Counted from the stretch's first letter, positions 1 to 11,244 are shown. The stretch: 64,000 nucleotides of DNA from Armigeres subalbatus (GCF_024139115.2 NC_085141.1:168838994-168902993), one strand, 5' to 3'. Translations and numbers: made by a program. The notes: a model not told the origin generated them from the letters alone.

Positions 1-808
1 ATGGACCAGCAGTAACATGACTGACTACAAATTGTTCAGTTAGTCTGGGTGAGTGCTCAAATAGATTGATGAATATGGTTTCAAAACTACCCATAGGTAG
101 GTTCAGTTTTCGTGTCATGGTTTGTCGAGCTGTGCAATGTTTCTCGATAACATGGAAATTAGTTGTTTTGTGACCATCTTGATTTTTTGCAAGAACGATC
201 ATGTGAAGCAAATCCAACTAGATCATTTTGATATCGATTTTTCATATTTTACGCCATATTGAAGCTCATTTTACGCCATTGCAAAAAATAGTGTGTGCAA
301 CTAATTGCAAAACTCGATTTTATCAGCACTCGTAGTATTTATCTCATTCGGCAAGCCTCGTTGGATAAACGTACAACCATGCTGATTAAATCATCTTTTT
401 GCAACTAGTTACACAAATTACTGTTATCATTATTATTTTATAATGCATATTGAAATATTTGGCATCTACCATCTACGGAATCTCTGGAAATAAGAACAAT
501 CTACACTAATTACGAACTATTTTGCCTACCAATACTGAATACAATGATAAATTGATTGCATCGATAAATCGGGACCAAAAATAATCAAGCCGGATTAACA
601 TCACATGATCGTGCTGGTTAAGAAATCAAGTTGGTCAGAAAACAATTAATTTCCATGTTATCGTGACACATTGCACAGCTCACCAAACCATGAAACGATA
701 GCTTAACCTACCTATGGGTAGTTTTGAAACCATATTCATCAATCTATTTGAGCACTCACCCAGACTAACTGAACAATTTGTAGTCAGTCATGTTACTACT
801 GGTCCATC
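1..808. mobile_element. Long-armed fold-back (MITE-like) element, copy 1
   Basis: The first about 220 bases reappear as an inverted copy at about 590-808. Both ends read ATGGACCAG(C/T)AGTAACATG inward, and the arms differ by scattered substitutions. The middle (about 280-440) resembles stretches near 21810-21950 and, inverted, near 46930-47000, so this is a family with three copies here. No ORF or transposase is visible. The parent repeat continues to the right (809-904 and 3242-3290) and is cut by the SINE plus tandem-array insertion at 905-3241. It may also extend left of the window. Confidence 0.8.
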
Positions 809-882
809 GTTGGGTTTCCATTATAACACTCAAATAAGTATTAAAATCAATTTTATGCAACTCATATGAATGCTATATTGGT

Positions 883-904
883 TATTAAACACTCATTTGG
901 TTGG
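883..904 (+). repeat. Target-site duplication, left copy
   Basis: A perfect 22-bp direct repeat of 3242-3263; its core is ACACTCATTTGGTTGG. It brackets 905-3241, so the whole 2.34-kb block behaves as one retrotransposition insert. Confidence 0.85.
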
Positions 905-1530
905 AGCTTGAGCTTGAGCTTGAGCTTGATTGACTGCTCGTAGTTGCTACTCCATTATGACCAGATCAGCTGTTCTTGCACAGGGAACCAACAGATGTTT
1001 GCTTGGGACTAGCACACATCTTCAATGTACAAGTACTGGTGATCTCATTTGTTAGGTCATACTGGCGCCTGCCACGTCAGAATGCAAGTCAATGTAGGGA
1101 AGGGGAGGAAATGATGATGCAATCACTCGCCCACTGCAAGCCGAATATACCTCTGCACTTGCCACGAGTTCATGCGGAATTTGTTGGAATTTCTGGGTTA
1201 GGTTGGAGAGGCAGAGGTCCGTTTTGGTTAACGAGCTGCCAATGTGATAGATAGGAGAAGGTAACTGATGGAATTTCTAATTGGATGTAGGAAACGAGCT
1301 CTATAGTTCATTTCCAATTCTAGCAGATTACTGTTAGAATACTCAAGTTGAAGGTATAGGAATAAAAATGGAAACGGTATGAAAGTCCATTTCCAGTTCT
1401 AGCGATTGCTAGAACATGAGAAATATAGAGGAAGATACAAAGTAGGAGAATGGAACGGACCTGGGATTGAACCCACGACCTCCTGTGTATGAGGCAGAAG
1501 CAGTAGCCATATGACTACCAAGCCCGCCTC
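905..1530 (-). mobile_element. tRNA-derived SINE (Feilai-like), minus strand
   Basis: Read on the minus strand, the head at about 1530-1430 has a pol III A-box-like stretch (GGCTTGGTAGTC) and a B box (GGGTTCAATCCC), followed by GGAGGTCGTG-type tRNA sequence as in the SINEs at 5806 and 8326. The 3' tail is a (CAAGCT)n run, seen on + as AGCTTG repeats at 905-930. The body matches the SINE at 8326-9110. The name Feilai-like is from memory of Aedes SINEs and is tentative. Oddly, the upstream target-site copy is not at its 5' end but lies beyond a 1.7-kb tandem array. Confidence 0.7.
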
Positions 1531-3241
1531 GAAACAAGAGAGATCACGCACAGAACTGATAAATTTTATTACCGGCCGCGCAATGCAGATCACAATAATT
1601 CGTCCGACCGCGCGATCGTTCTGCTGTCCGAAACAAGAGAGATCACGCACAGAACTGATTAATTTTATTACCGGCCGCGCAATGCAGAACACAATAATTC
1701 GTCCGACCGCGCGATCGTTCTGCTGTCCGAAACAAGAGAGATCACGCACAGAACTGATTAATTTTATTACCGGCCGCGCAATGCAGAACACAATAATTCG
1801 TCCGACCGCGCGATCGTTCTGCTGTCCGAAACAAGAGAGATCACGCACAGAACTGATTAATTTTATTACCGGCCGCGCAATGCAGATCACAATAATTCGT
1901 CCGACCGAGCGATCGTTCTGCGGTCCGAAACAAGAGAGATCACGCACAGAACTGATTAATTCTATTACCGGCCGCGCAATGCAGATCACAATAATTCGTC
2001 CGACCGAGCGATCGTTCTGCGGTCCGAAACAAGAGAGATCACGCACAGAACTGATTAATTTTATTACCGGCCGCGCAATGCAGAACACAATAATTCGTCC
2101 GACCGCGCGATCGTTCTGCTGTCCGAAACAAGAGAGATCACGTACAGAACTGATTAATTTTATTACCGGCCGCGCAATGCAGAACACAATAATTCGTCCG
2201 ACCGCGCGATCGTTCTGCTGTCCGAAACAAGAGAGATCACGCACAGAACTGATTAATTTTATTACCGGCCGCGCAATGCAGAACACAATAATTCGTCCGA
2301 CCGCGCGATCGTTCTGCTGTCCGAAACAAGAGAGATCACGCACAGAACTGATTAATTTTATTACCGGCCGCGCAATGCAGATCACAATAATTCGTCCGAC
2401 CGCGCGATCGTTCTGCTGTCCGAAACAAGAGAGATCACGCACAGAACTGATTAATTTTATTACCGGCCGCGCAATGCAGAACACAATAATTCTTCCGACC
2501 GCGCGATCGTTCTGCTGTCCGAAACAAGAGAGATCACGCACAGAACTGATTAATTTTATTACCGGCCGCGCAATGCAGAACACAATAATTCGTCCGACCG
2601 CGCGATCGTTCTGCTGTCCGAAACAAGAGAGATCACGCACAGAACTGATTAATTTTATTACCGGCCGCGCAATGCAGAACACAATAATTCGTCCGACCGC
2701 GCGATCGTTCTGCTGTCCGAAACAAGAGAGATCACGCACAGAACTGATTAATTTTATTACCGGCCGCGCAATGCAGATCACAATAATTCGTCCGACCGAG
2801 CGATCGTTCTGCGGTCCGAAACAAGAGAGATCACGCACAGAACTGATTAATTTTATTACCGGCCGCGCAGTGCAGAACACAATAATTCGTTCGACCGCGC
2901 GATCGTTCTGCTGTCCGAAACAAGAGAGATCACGCACAGAACTGATTAATTTTATTACCGGCCGCGCAATGCAGATCACAATAATTCGTCCGACCGAGCG
3001 ATCGTTCTGCGGTCCGAAACAAGAGAGATCACGCACAGAACTGATTAATTTTATTACCGGCCGCGCAATGCAGATCACAATAATTCGTCCGACCGCGCGA
3101 TCGTTCTGCTGTCCGAAACAAGAGAGATCACGCACAGAACTGATTAATTTTATTACCGGCCGCGCAATGCAGAACACAATAATTCGTCCGACCGCGCGAT
3201 CGTTCTGCTGTCCGAAACAAGAGAGATCACGCACAGAACTC
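1531..3241. repeat. 99-bp tandem array, 17 units plus a 28-bp partial
   Basis: Units start with GAAACAAGAGAGATCACG at 1531, 1630, 1729 and so on every 99 bp to 3214. Units are nearly identical, and variants are linked: a CAGATC change accompanies GAGCGATCG and CTGCGG in four units, while CAGATC alone occurs in others. Because 99 is 33 codons, both strands stay open (about 580 codons on +, 610 on -). These frames are a by-product of the period, with no start context or domain. The array touches the SINE head at 1530 and ends exactly at the second target-site copy. Confidence 0.95.
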
Positions 3242-3263
3242 TATTAAACACTCATTTGGTTGG
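3242..3263 (+). repeat. Target-site duplication, right copy
   Basis: A perfect copy of 883-904. The sequence after it (TATGGAAAAGTAG) matches 50842 onward, where the same fold-back family continues uninterrupted, confirming that 905-3241 is an insertion. Confidence 0.85.
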
Positions 3264-3290
3264 TATGGAAAAGTAGGCGTTTCTTTACTT

Positions 3291-5136
3291 AAACATGATC
3301 CAGGTATTATGATCCGAAATTTCAAAAAGTCTTTTTCCAAGCTGCAGTAAATCGTGAATAACTTTTAAACGGATAGAGATAGGAGGTTGCTTTTTTTAGC
3401 AAAATATTCGTTATAAAATTCCCCACCTTTCTATGTATATCTAGTTTCGAAATCATTATGATGGATACCCGTTTTGGATGCATTAATAAAAAAATATTAA
3501 GAAAAATTCATCATTTTTGGGCATTTAAAGCATCAGTGAAAAATATATAGAGCTAAACCATGCGGTATCAAAGTTTTACTATAAAGTATAGACCCTAAGT
3601 TAAATGTAAAAAATATAAAATGGATGGGTTTCATCGAATTTCTTTCCGATATACCGGTATTTTCGATGTTACCTATAAAAAATGCACTTTTTTCATAAAA
3701 CGCGTCGGGGCCACCCCTAAACGTCATTTCCCAGAGTTGTCGTAGAACAATTTTTCTTTTGTTATACCCTAAGCTTTCATTTGAAGGTTGAGCCCCCAAA
3801 ATCCCAGACTTGGTCCAATTTTGGGACACCCTATTATCCATTGAAGCATGACGCATATTACGTAAACAGGTTGGTGCATCAATAATTGTAGCACTGAACT
3901 GCCCTTAATTTGAGTTTATTTCTCTGGTGCCTTTTACCATTTCTCCATCGTGTGCACTTGATCATGTTTTAAATATAATACTGTTACAAATCTTTATATC
4001 ATCACATCTCCAAAATATGCATGTCCGAAATCTTTTTTAGGCTTCATCAATGATAATAATAATCCTTGTTTATGTTTAATTAAACGCTCGCCACATACCT
4101 GGCACCATCAAGTTCGTAAATTTGTTTTCATTGAAACTGAATTGATTTCATTCCAAGTTGTTCGCCATTGCCGACTGTTACCCACCCACTTCATACTCAC
4201 CACAGAACCTGGTCCAATTGTACAGTACACTGCACAAACGCAACGATTAAACAATTTAAATTTTAATTCAATCCTCCTCCCCGGCAGTTGGTGCTACCGA
4301 TTATCCGGAACATCACGTGTGTTTGTTCTCCTGTGCCCATTCGCCGGTTTGGTTGGTTCTAATTTGGTTCTCTAATCTCTCTTGCTTGCCCTCCCTGCCA
4401 GGAGTCGTCCCCTTCTGGTTCTTTTTCTGGGTCCCGGTGCACTTCGCCAATTTTTGTCATTCCAAATGCAATTTATCGGACACACAGAGCACCGGACACT
4501 ATCCGTGCAGTTGTAGCGAGTGGGACACCAACCAAGAGTCCCAGTGTCCGCCCGGTGGTGGTCCCACTTCTCTGGGCATGGTTGGACCAACGGCAATGGG
4601 ACCGGTGCAGCTCGCCGAAAGGCGGCCAACAAAAAGGACACGCGGCTAGTGACTTTTTGAAATGTAAATTATTCGCATGGACAAACTGAATCTATGCCCT
4701 AGAAGCGGTCATTGTTTGCACTGGGACTCGGTTTTCCGAGACACACATTTCAATAATTAAACTGTTTGTCGTCGGACCCAGAGGCGAGGAAAGCTTTCTG
4801 CAATAATTGAATGCCGTGGCGATGAATCACATGGAATTTGGGAAGATTTACCGAGTGGTGCCGTTGTTGTGGTGGTTTCTGTGTAAGAGGAAAGGTCGAT
4901 CAATCCCCCTTTCATTCGAAACACTGGGAGTTTGGAACATTTTTATTGGAAAACTCCTTCAACAGCTTCCAACAGCATCCGTTCACGTTTTGCCTATCAC
5001 TACAAAACAGATTTTTCGATAGAAGACTCGAAGATCCATAGTTGTTTTTTGTACGACACAAAACAGAAAGAATCTTCATATTTATGAAATCAGCCCTGAA
5101 GATGTAATCCCTGTTATTATTATTTCTCACTTCTGA
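3291..5136. other. No recognisable gene
   Basis: AT-rich to about 4140, then more balanced. Overlapping frames of 110 codons (4317-4649, +) and 89 codons (4372-4641, -) occupy the same DNA, show no domain or splice context, and are best treated as chance. Confidence 0.5.
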
Positions 5137-5240
5137 GAAAACTAAGGCCGGGTGGCCTGTGCAGTAAATAAAAGTCTTCTCCATTCAACTTGGCCCATGG
5201 CAGCACGACAATAACCACGGAGTCTGCGGAGGGCCCAAAA
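5137..5240 (-). pseudogene. 3'-end fragment of an RTE-like LINE
   Basis: The stretch from CTAAGGCCGGGTGGCC through the CTTCTCCATTC block to the GCGGAGGG block aligns with 36392-36500, the 3' end of the larger minus-strand RTE-like LINE. Only about 100 bp remain. Confidence 0.6.
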
Positions 5241-5784
5241 ATAGACACTCGTGCAAGGGAAAAACCGAGCTGATGGCTAGGATGACTATTGTGGCAGCCA
5301 TTTTTTGGACTCTGCTGTGATTGTTCTTAAGGTTAAAACATTCGCCAATTCATGGCGATTAGGGTCATTCGGGATGTTCTGTTCGACGTACTCGACGTAC
5401 TACTCAAGTTCAACGAAGGCCTCCAAGTTCTCGAAGTCCGTCTAAAAACTCAAAAAGTAGATTTCTTCAAAACCACCGTCACCTGCATTCCGGAAACCAG
5501 CACTCGACCACGACGAAAGCAAATATTTTATATTAACTCAAATACTTAAATATCTTTGACGAAAGGCAATCCGCTGGTTGTTGAATGAAACACGCCGGGT
5601 GGTTAAGGACAATCATGACAGTGTCCAGAAATGGCTGCCACAATGGCCGCACTAGTCCTCACCTCGCGTTTTTCTTAACACAAATGTTGTTTGATATGAG
5701 ATTATCACAACTGAAAACCTATTTTCGTGTATGCTACAACTGAGCAAAGATAAAAAATGCGACCTGTCACTTGATTTTGTAGTT
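5241..5784. other. No recognisable feature
   Basis: A 65-codon frame at 5352-5549 has no recognisable domain. Nothing else is seen. Confidence 0.4.
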
Positions 5785-5805
5785 ATGTGCCTCTGAAAGC
5801 AATAT

Positions 5806-6196
5806 AGACGAGCTCGGTGGTCTAGTGGCTACCGCTTCTGCCTTATAAACAGGAGGTCGTGGGTTCAATTTTCAGGCTCGCCCTTTTCCTACTTTGTAGT
5901 TCTATCTTAGTTCTTTCTGTGTTTCACGGTATACCAAAACTATTCCTACTGTTATAACCTTCCACACTAGCTATTCCAAAAACCTCCCGTGGCACCTATG
6001 AGAGGTCGTAGAGCATTCGCAAGGACGTGGCCAGGACAGATCTCGACTATTGGAGAGTGCATTGCTTCCATCTAAGAGATGGTGATTAGTCCCAAATCAA
6101 TATCTGTGGTAACGGATAAAAGTGATGCTACTCTCATACAATAGTCTTGGCTTGTACCACCTACGAATTTGTGCGAATTGCTCAATGCTAATGCTA
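5806..6196 (+). mobile_element. tRNA-derived SINE (Feilai-like) with target-site duplication
   Basis: The head holds an A-box-like TGGTCTAGTGGC (5818-5829) and a B box GGTTCAATT (5862-5870). The body ends in GCTAATGCTAATG. Flanks 5785-5805 and 6197-6217 are a 21-bp direct repeat (ATGTGCYTYTGAAAGC core) with three differences, as expected for LINE-machinery insertion. No coding capacity is expected or seen. The divergence of the duplication indicates an older copy. Confidence 0.85.
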
Positions 6197-6217
6197 ATGT
6201 GCTTTTGAAAGCGATAT

Positions 6218-7230
6218 GTGATTTTGGAAATTAGTTCCAAGGCGATACACCTCAAAGCAAAACTTAAGGCCCTCCGAGCGCTGCGGAGATAATGTAAGTG
6301 CCCTTTAGGCGTATAAAGTAAAGCACTACGAATCCAGGTCAGTAATGCTTGAAGTCAAGACGAAACAGTGGGAGGATTTCTTCGATTCACTGAACTCTGG
6401 GAGAAAGTCAAGGCACCACACCAAAGTAGTCAACATGCTTGGGGACTACTTTGTCAAGCTAGCGTCGGTAAGCGACTACTACACCGAATTCCAGCGGCAA
6501 ATAACTGATATTATTCCGTCCCTCATAACCTTCGATGTCCCCCGGATTTACATTTTTTTCGAATTTAATATGAGTTCAATCTACCGTGATTCCAACGGGA
6601 TTGTGTACCTTAAGCTTAAAATCCTGACGACGTCTAAAAAAATCTTTCAAGATAAGTGGCGAAAATGTTTGGTCATCCGCATTCCCAGTAACAGCATCTC
6701 CTCACGGGATATCTTGTAGTACCGGCCCATATCGCTGGACTTTTGTGTCTCCAATGCCGTCTGAAAGTTGGTGAACCGACGCCTGTGTGACAAACTAGAA
6801 GCAGAAGGTAGACTTAGATTCTGTCCAGGATATGGTACGAGTACATACTTTGCAAATTTGGGAGGCGTTCTGTAGGACGCATACAACGAAGGCAAATTCA
6901 CAGATATAATATTTCTGGATATCTTCAAGGCCTTCAACAGGACGTGGACTCCCTTCGTCCACAGAATTTTCCTGCTTTTGTCCGGAATTTCCCTACAGGG
7001 CGAGGCAACCTAACTGATCAGCAAATCGTCTCTCTGTTCCGAACCGGACATGCACGGTTTTCGTAAAGCTTTGGTGCGAGCCCGTTTCTGATAATTTGCG
7101 ACATTTGCCATCAACCAGCATCACTGCCCTCATCTATTTCCTTGAATATAGGGACTTTAATGGGCACATCGACTTCATGTGTATTCCGAGTTAAAGTTTA
7201 GTTTGACCGAGGAAGGGAAATGATCGAATT
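6218..7230 (+). pseudogene. Degenerate non-LTR reverse-transcriptase fragment
   Basis: Frames on the plus strand give, in order, an RT-linker-like stretch at 6345-6530 (KTKQWEDFFDSLNSG), the RT motif YRPISL near 6720, LVNRRLCDKLEAEGRL near 6770-6815, and IIFLDIFKAFNRTW near 6907-6950, corresponding to the RT block with the first catalytic aspartate. In-frame stops and frame changes separate the blocks. Clade cannot be fixed from these scraps; jockey, R1 and I groups all share them. Dead copy. Confidence 0.65.
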
Positions 7231-7242
7231 AGCGAATTACGT

Positions 7243-7284
7243 CTGATGATGGCTGAAGAACAGTGAGCCGAAACGCATAACGTG
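7243..7284 (+). ncRNA. Hammerhead-ribozyme-like core motif
   Basis: CTGATGA (7243-7249) is followed by a stem GGCT/AGCC closing an 11-nt loop, then GAAA (7270-7273), then a tiny stem CG-CATAA-CG and TG. This order (CUGAUGA, stem II, GAAA, short stem III) matches the minimal hammerhead found in Penelope-like and related retroelements. The cleavage position would be G rather than A, C or U, and no convincing stem I is visible, so it may be an inactive relic or chance. Confidence 0.35.
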
Positions 7285-7509
7285 AAAAATGCTTTTCTGA
7301 TTCCATCGTCTCCGAAAAAAGCCAATAAACGGATTTACATGGCCTTGAGTAAATCGTGAAAAACTAGAACTAGGATTTGTAGGGAAATATTGCTGGGTCC
7401 CCAGTAGCCTTGTGAGCAAAGACATATATTTTCTTATAAACCACATATGAAAATGCTTTAACTTCTTGAATTTCTCTATGAATTTCTAGTATAACTAGTA
7501 TTGGAGAAC

Positions 7510-8165
7510 CTATAGAGGGATTTATTGAAGTATTCTTGAAGTAAATGCCACGGAATCTAAGGAGGAATTAAAGGACGAAATTGTGTAGAAACTTCCGGAT
7601 GCAATCTTGAAGTAACTTTCGGATGAAATCCTGGAGGAACTCTCGGACGAAATCCTGAAGGAACTTCCAGCCAAAATCCTAGAGAAATTTCCGGACGAAA
7701 TCTTTGAGCAACTTTCGAACGAAATTCTGGAGGAACTTCCGGACGAAATCCTTGAGAAACTTCCGGACAAAATCATGAAGAAACTTGCGGGTGAAATCTT
7801 GGAGGAACTTTCCGACGAAATTCTGGAAGAACTTCCGAACAAAATCCTGAAGGAACTCCCGGACGAAATCCTGGAGGAACTTCCGGGCGAAATCCTGGAG
7901 GAACCTGCAGACGAAATCCTGAAGGAACTTCCAAACTAAATTCTGGAGGAACTTTCGGGCGAAATCCTAGAGGAACTACTGGAGGATTTTCTGGAGGAAC
8001 TACCGAACGAAATCCTGAAGGAACCTTCGGCCAGAATCCTGGAAGAACTTCTAGAAGAAATCTTGAAGGAACTTCCGAATGGAATCCTAAAGGAACTTCC
8101 GACTGAATTTCCTGAGGAACACGTTAAGAAGCTTCTGAAAAAAATCCTGGATTTTTTGACGTTTG
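7510..8165. repeat. Diverged 24-bp minisatellite
   Basis: Imperfect repeats of the type GACGAAATCCTGGAGGAACTTCC tile the segment. The + frame reads as LEELPDEI octads, and the minus frame as SSGSSSRI octads (ORFs 7522-7842 and 7936-8205). The octads follow from the 24-bp period; no start context or domain supports a gene. The same repeat type, inverted, is at 20531-21535. Confidence 0.85.
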
Positions 8166-8300
8166 AAATTATTCCACGCTGATGCCGCCACGCCGCTGCC
8201 GACAAATTTTCAATCGGCGCACAGGTCTACTCAAACTGCATACATTTAAGTGCATTTGAAAGCTTTTGACGAGTATATGAAGAATACGAGTTAAATTCCT

Positions 8301-8325
8301 CAGAAAGGCGAACCCCTCGTTGGTT
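8301..8325 (+). repeat. Target-site duplication of SINE (left)
   Basis: CAGAAAGGCGAACCCCTC plus seven further bases, repeated at 9111-9135 with two differences. It brackets the SINE at 8326-9110. Confidence 0.8.
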
Positions 8326-9110
8326 GAGCATGAGCAGGATAACCGTACAATTCGTAGTTGCTACTCCGTGATTGACTAGAACTTGCGAAATTGCACAGGG
8401 AACCAATTGAATGGAGCTTGGGTTTTAGCTATCATTCTCAATGTGCAAATTTCGGAAATTCAATGCATTTTACTAAGTCAATCACGGCGCCGGCCACGCC
8501 CTTACGGTCATCAAGGGAAGGAAGGATTATTAGTTCAACTCTCGTTGCTACTAGAGACCGAGTATACCTCTGCATCTCCACGATAGTCTTAGGATAGGAT
8601 ATTGTGTTAGTATGAAGGTATATATTATCTGGATTCACTTTGGTAAATGATGCGATCTATGGAGTAGGAATATATGAATGAGAATTAGAAGTACTAGAGT
8701 AATGAGAAAGTATTAAAGTGAATTCTAATGGGATTCATTTTTTACAATTAGAATTTGAATGCTATTGGATTCTAATACCACGCACACGTCTACCACACCA
8801 TCGCTACCCGCATATCACATTCTTACTTGTATGAGGCCTGCACGAGCGTAGCGACCGTATATAGCATTCGTATACGGGTACAAATGAATACCAATCTATT
8901 TTTACATTTTTTATTTACTACAGGCAGCTTTTTATAACAATTCTATATTTAGAATCATACTTGTTAGCAATGAGAATTTGATTTGCAAAGAGATTGAGTT
9001 ATATGATTAATGAAATTATCTAATAGGAAATTAGAAAGGGCCATGGATCAAACCCTTAATCTCCTGCTTATGAGGCAGAAGCAGTGACACAAGGCCACCA
9101 AGCTCCTTCA
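8326..9110 (-). mobile_element. tRNA-derived SINE (Feilai-like), full length, minus strand
   Basis: On the minus strand the head (about 9110-9030) reads AGCTTGGTGGCC, then CTGCTTCTGCCTCATAAGCAGGAG, then a B-box-like GGTTTGATCC. The tail is at 8326 (GAGCATGAGCAGG). The body shares blocks with 905-1260, including GTAGTTGCTACTCC and TGCACAGGGAACCAA. Unlike the copy at 905, its 5' end directly meets the target-site duplication at 9111. Confidence 0.75.
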
Positions 9111-9135
9111 CAGAAAGGCGAACCCCTCATTAGTT

Positions 9136-9640
9136 ATACACGAAATCATTTTTATGGACACCTCTAATTTTGTCATTTCTTGCCTCACCAAAACTGCCGT
9201 AACTCCAACATTTCTCAATCGATTTTAGGGATCAGCATATCGTTGCGGCAAAGGAAGTGTGTGGCCTCAATTTGCAATCATAAAAAAAGGAACGGCTATA
9301 TTGAACTTGGCCACCATCTTTGCTTTATTGTTGAAAACTATTTTCCCGCTAGGTTCTATCTGAAGTCCTAAGGTGGCCATTTTAATCCTCACGACGAGTG
9401 CATTCGTTTTTCGAAATTCACACAATTAAAGATATATAAGAAAGATTTCATTGAATTAGGAAACTATTCTCACGGTACATGCTTTGGAGTTTCATGAATA
9501 CAAAACTAATTACAGTGCCGGTCCATCCTCACAGTAAATTTGGTATTGGAAGAGAAAAAGTAGTTAGACACTCATCGCTGCAAAAGATCGAGGAGTCCTC
9601 TGCACTCATTCGCACAAAGCAGAATAAATTCCCGTAAAAC
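9136..9640. other. No recognisable gene
   Basis: Short frames only. Blocks near 9540-9600 resemble the internal body of the Feilai-like SINEs (AGACACTCATCGCTGCAAAAG), so part is probably old SINE sequence. Confidence 0.35.
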
Positions 9641-9643
9641 TGG

Positions 9644-9880
9644 GGCGATAAGATGCGCGGCTACAAAGCAAGACCATGCTGAGGGTGACTGGGTTCGATT
9701 CCCGGTGCCGGTCAAGGCAATTTTCGGATTGGATATTGTCTCGACTTTTTTGGCATCAAAGTATCAGCATGTTTACCCCATGCTATACGAATGCAGAAAA
9801 TGGTAACCTGGCTACGAGGCGGCAATGTTCCAGTGGGGGATGTAATGCCAATGAAAGGAGAGAGAGAGAAAACTATCACT
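9644..9880 (+). mobile_element. tRNA-derived SINE, second family
   Basis: CGCGGCTACAAAGCAAGACC and the B-box-bearing GGTTCGATTCCCGGTGCC head the element. The body (TTGGATATTGTCTCGAC, AAGTATCA) and end (GATGTAATGCCAATGAAAGG) match the complete minus-strand copy at 51331-51622. About 50 bp of the internal body is missing relative to that copy. Confidence 0.75.
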
Positions 9881-10842
9881 TTTTCGTCGTGTTTCACGGG
9901 GTAAGAACCATAAAACCGAGCACTGACTTAATGCAGTTTTCGAGCTATGGCAATTATTTGTAGTAATTTGAAGATTCATTATCGGATTCTTTTTCACACG
10001 TATTAAAAGGTTTTATGTTCTCTCGCCAAATCAGGTAAAATGGAGCAACTATGCAAAAAAAAAATTATGTTTTTTTTAGCATTGCCGTGTTGCATGCGAG
10101 TTTTTTTTTTTAAATCCCGAAGAATTCTCCTGAAAGATTCGAAAACGTTTCCGAGGAAATTCGATTTTAAATTTTAATCCATTTCATGCACATTCAGTTA
10201 GAATACATCATCGCTTGGTTTCTACCTTATATATTATATCAATTACAACAAATGGTGTATAAAATACATCCTCTCTGGGGATCAGCGCATTTCTATTTAA
10301 AAAATAGCAGATTCTAATTTAAATTCTCTCAATTTTCCAATATAGAATGGCTTGTTTATGGTTGAGAAACTAAAATCTTCTAAACCATTTTCAGGTCAAT
10401 TATTCACAGAAGTTTTATTCAATACACTTCAGGAGCTTACGGAGAGCAACTCGCAGGTTTCGTGCATTCGGTTTCACTCAACATAATAGAGCAGTTGAAC
10501 CAGACAATATTTCTTCCATCCACTTGAGCATACAACCGATGTTAAAAGTATCGTTTTCGTTACTATAGAGCTTTGCTATCGAACTGAAAAGTTGCTCCTC
10601 TATCTAGATTTTGCCTGTTGGTAGAATATGCCTTCGTACACTTATATGAAGGCTACAATAATGTGAGCATCAGTTAACGTGTGTACGGTTTACGTATGTG
10701 CTAATATGCTATCGAGTATAGTATGAACAGAAAATTACCTGCTCATATTCACTGGGCGTTGGTCTGACTAAATAAAATAACCCAAATGAAAAGTGTTTAG
10801 GAGAAAGTAATAGAGCTAAATCCTTTCGAAACAAGAACATAA
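9881..10842. other. No recognisable feature
   Basis: AT-rich sequence with homopolymer runs (10051-10110). No frame with a domain and no clear inverted repeat seen. Confidence 0.4.
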
Positions 10843-11244
10843 TTCGGGCAGAAGTCATGAACTATATATTAAAACATGATATGGACTTGATTGATATAAG
10901 AGATAAAATAACAGGCAAGAATATCAAGCAACAAGCCTCCCTTCTACACTACGTCGCTTTATACTTGTTCGCTTGCTCTAGCGAAGGCTTTCAATCTGTA
11001 GATTTTCAATTATATTTCGATTATCTACATCCTCATACTTTGAGTAGGACTGAACGATAATGCCGATAAACAAATCATTCATCTGAATAACGATCATAAA
11101 ATCTGTTTCAACTACAAATAACATAACCTGATATTTTCGTGATATTTGGGTCTAATCTTTCATCTCTTCTATCAATCGTAACCATATATCAGTTTTGTAT
11201 GAAATCACTATTTGTTATTGTTGATCTATTTTCGTCTGCTCGGG
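10843..11244. mobile_element. MITE with CCCGGG-type termini (old copy)
   Basis: Starts TTCGGGCAGAAG and ends CGTCTGCTCGGG. The inner block AACATGATATGGACTTGATTG matches 60891 onward in the MITE at 60860-61175, and the same family sits at 51291-51920. Arms are diverged and the target duplication is not clear. Confidence 0.65.

Noticed and set aside
1531..3241. CRISPR array
   Set aside because: The repeat is 99 bp with no unique spacers, in a eukaryotic setting.
1399..3247. Two very long overlapping ORFs (about 580 + and 610 - codons) as repeat-protein genes
   Set aside because: They follow from the 99-bp period being a multiple of three; both strands are equally open, with no start context, splice sites or domain.
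4317..4649. 110-codon Pro/Cys-containing ORF as a small secreted protein
   Set aside because: It overlaps an equally open minus frame, has no signal peptide cleavage context and no family resemblance.
5806..5880. Functional tRNA gene
   Set aside because: A and B boxes are present but the tRNA cloverleaf is incomplete, and the sequence continues into a SINE body with target duplication; the same applies at 9660, 39470, 51560 and 60815.
7522..8205. Ser/Ile-rich and Leu/Glu-rich ORFs as coiled-coil or silk-like proteins
   Set aside because: Pure translation of a 24-bp minisatellite with stops and indels; the same occurs at 20801-21403 and 27843-28303.
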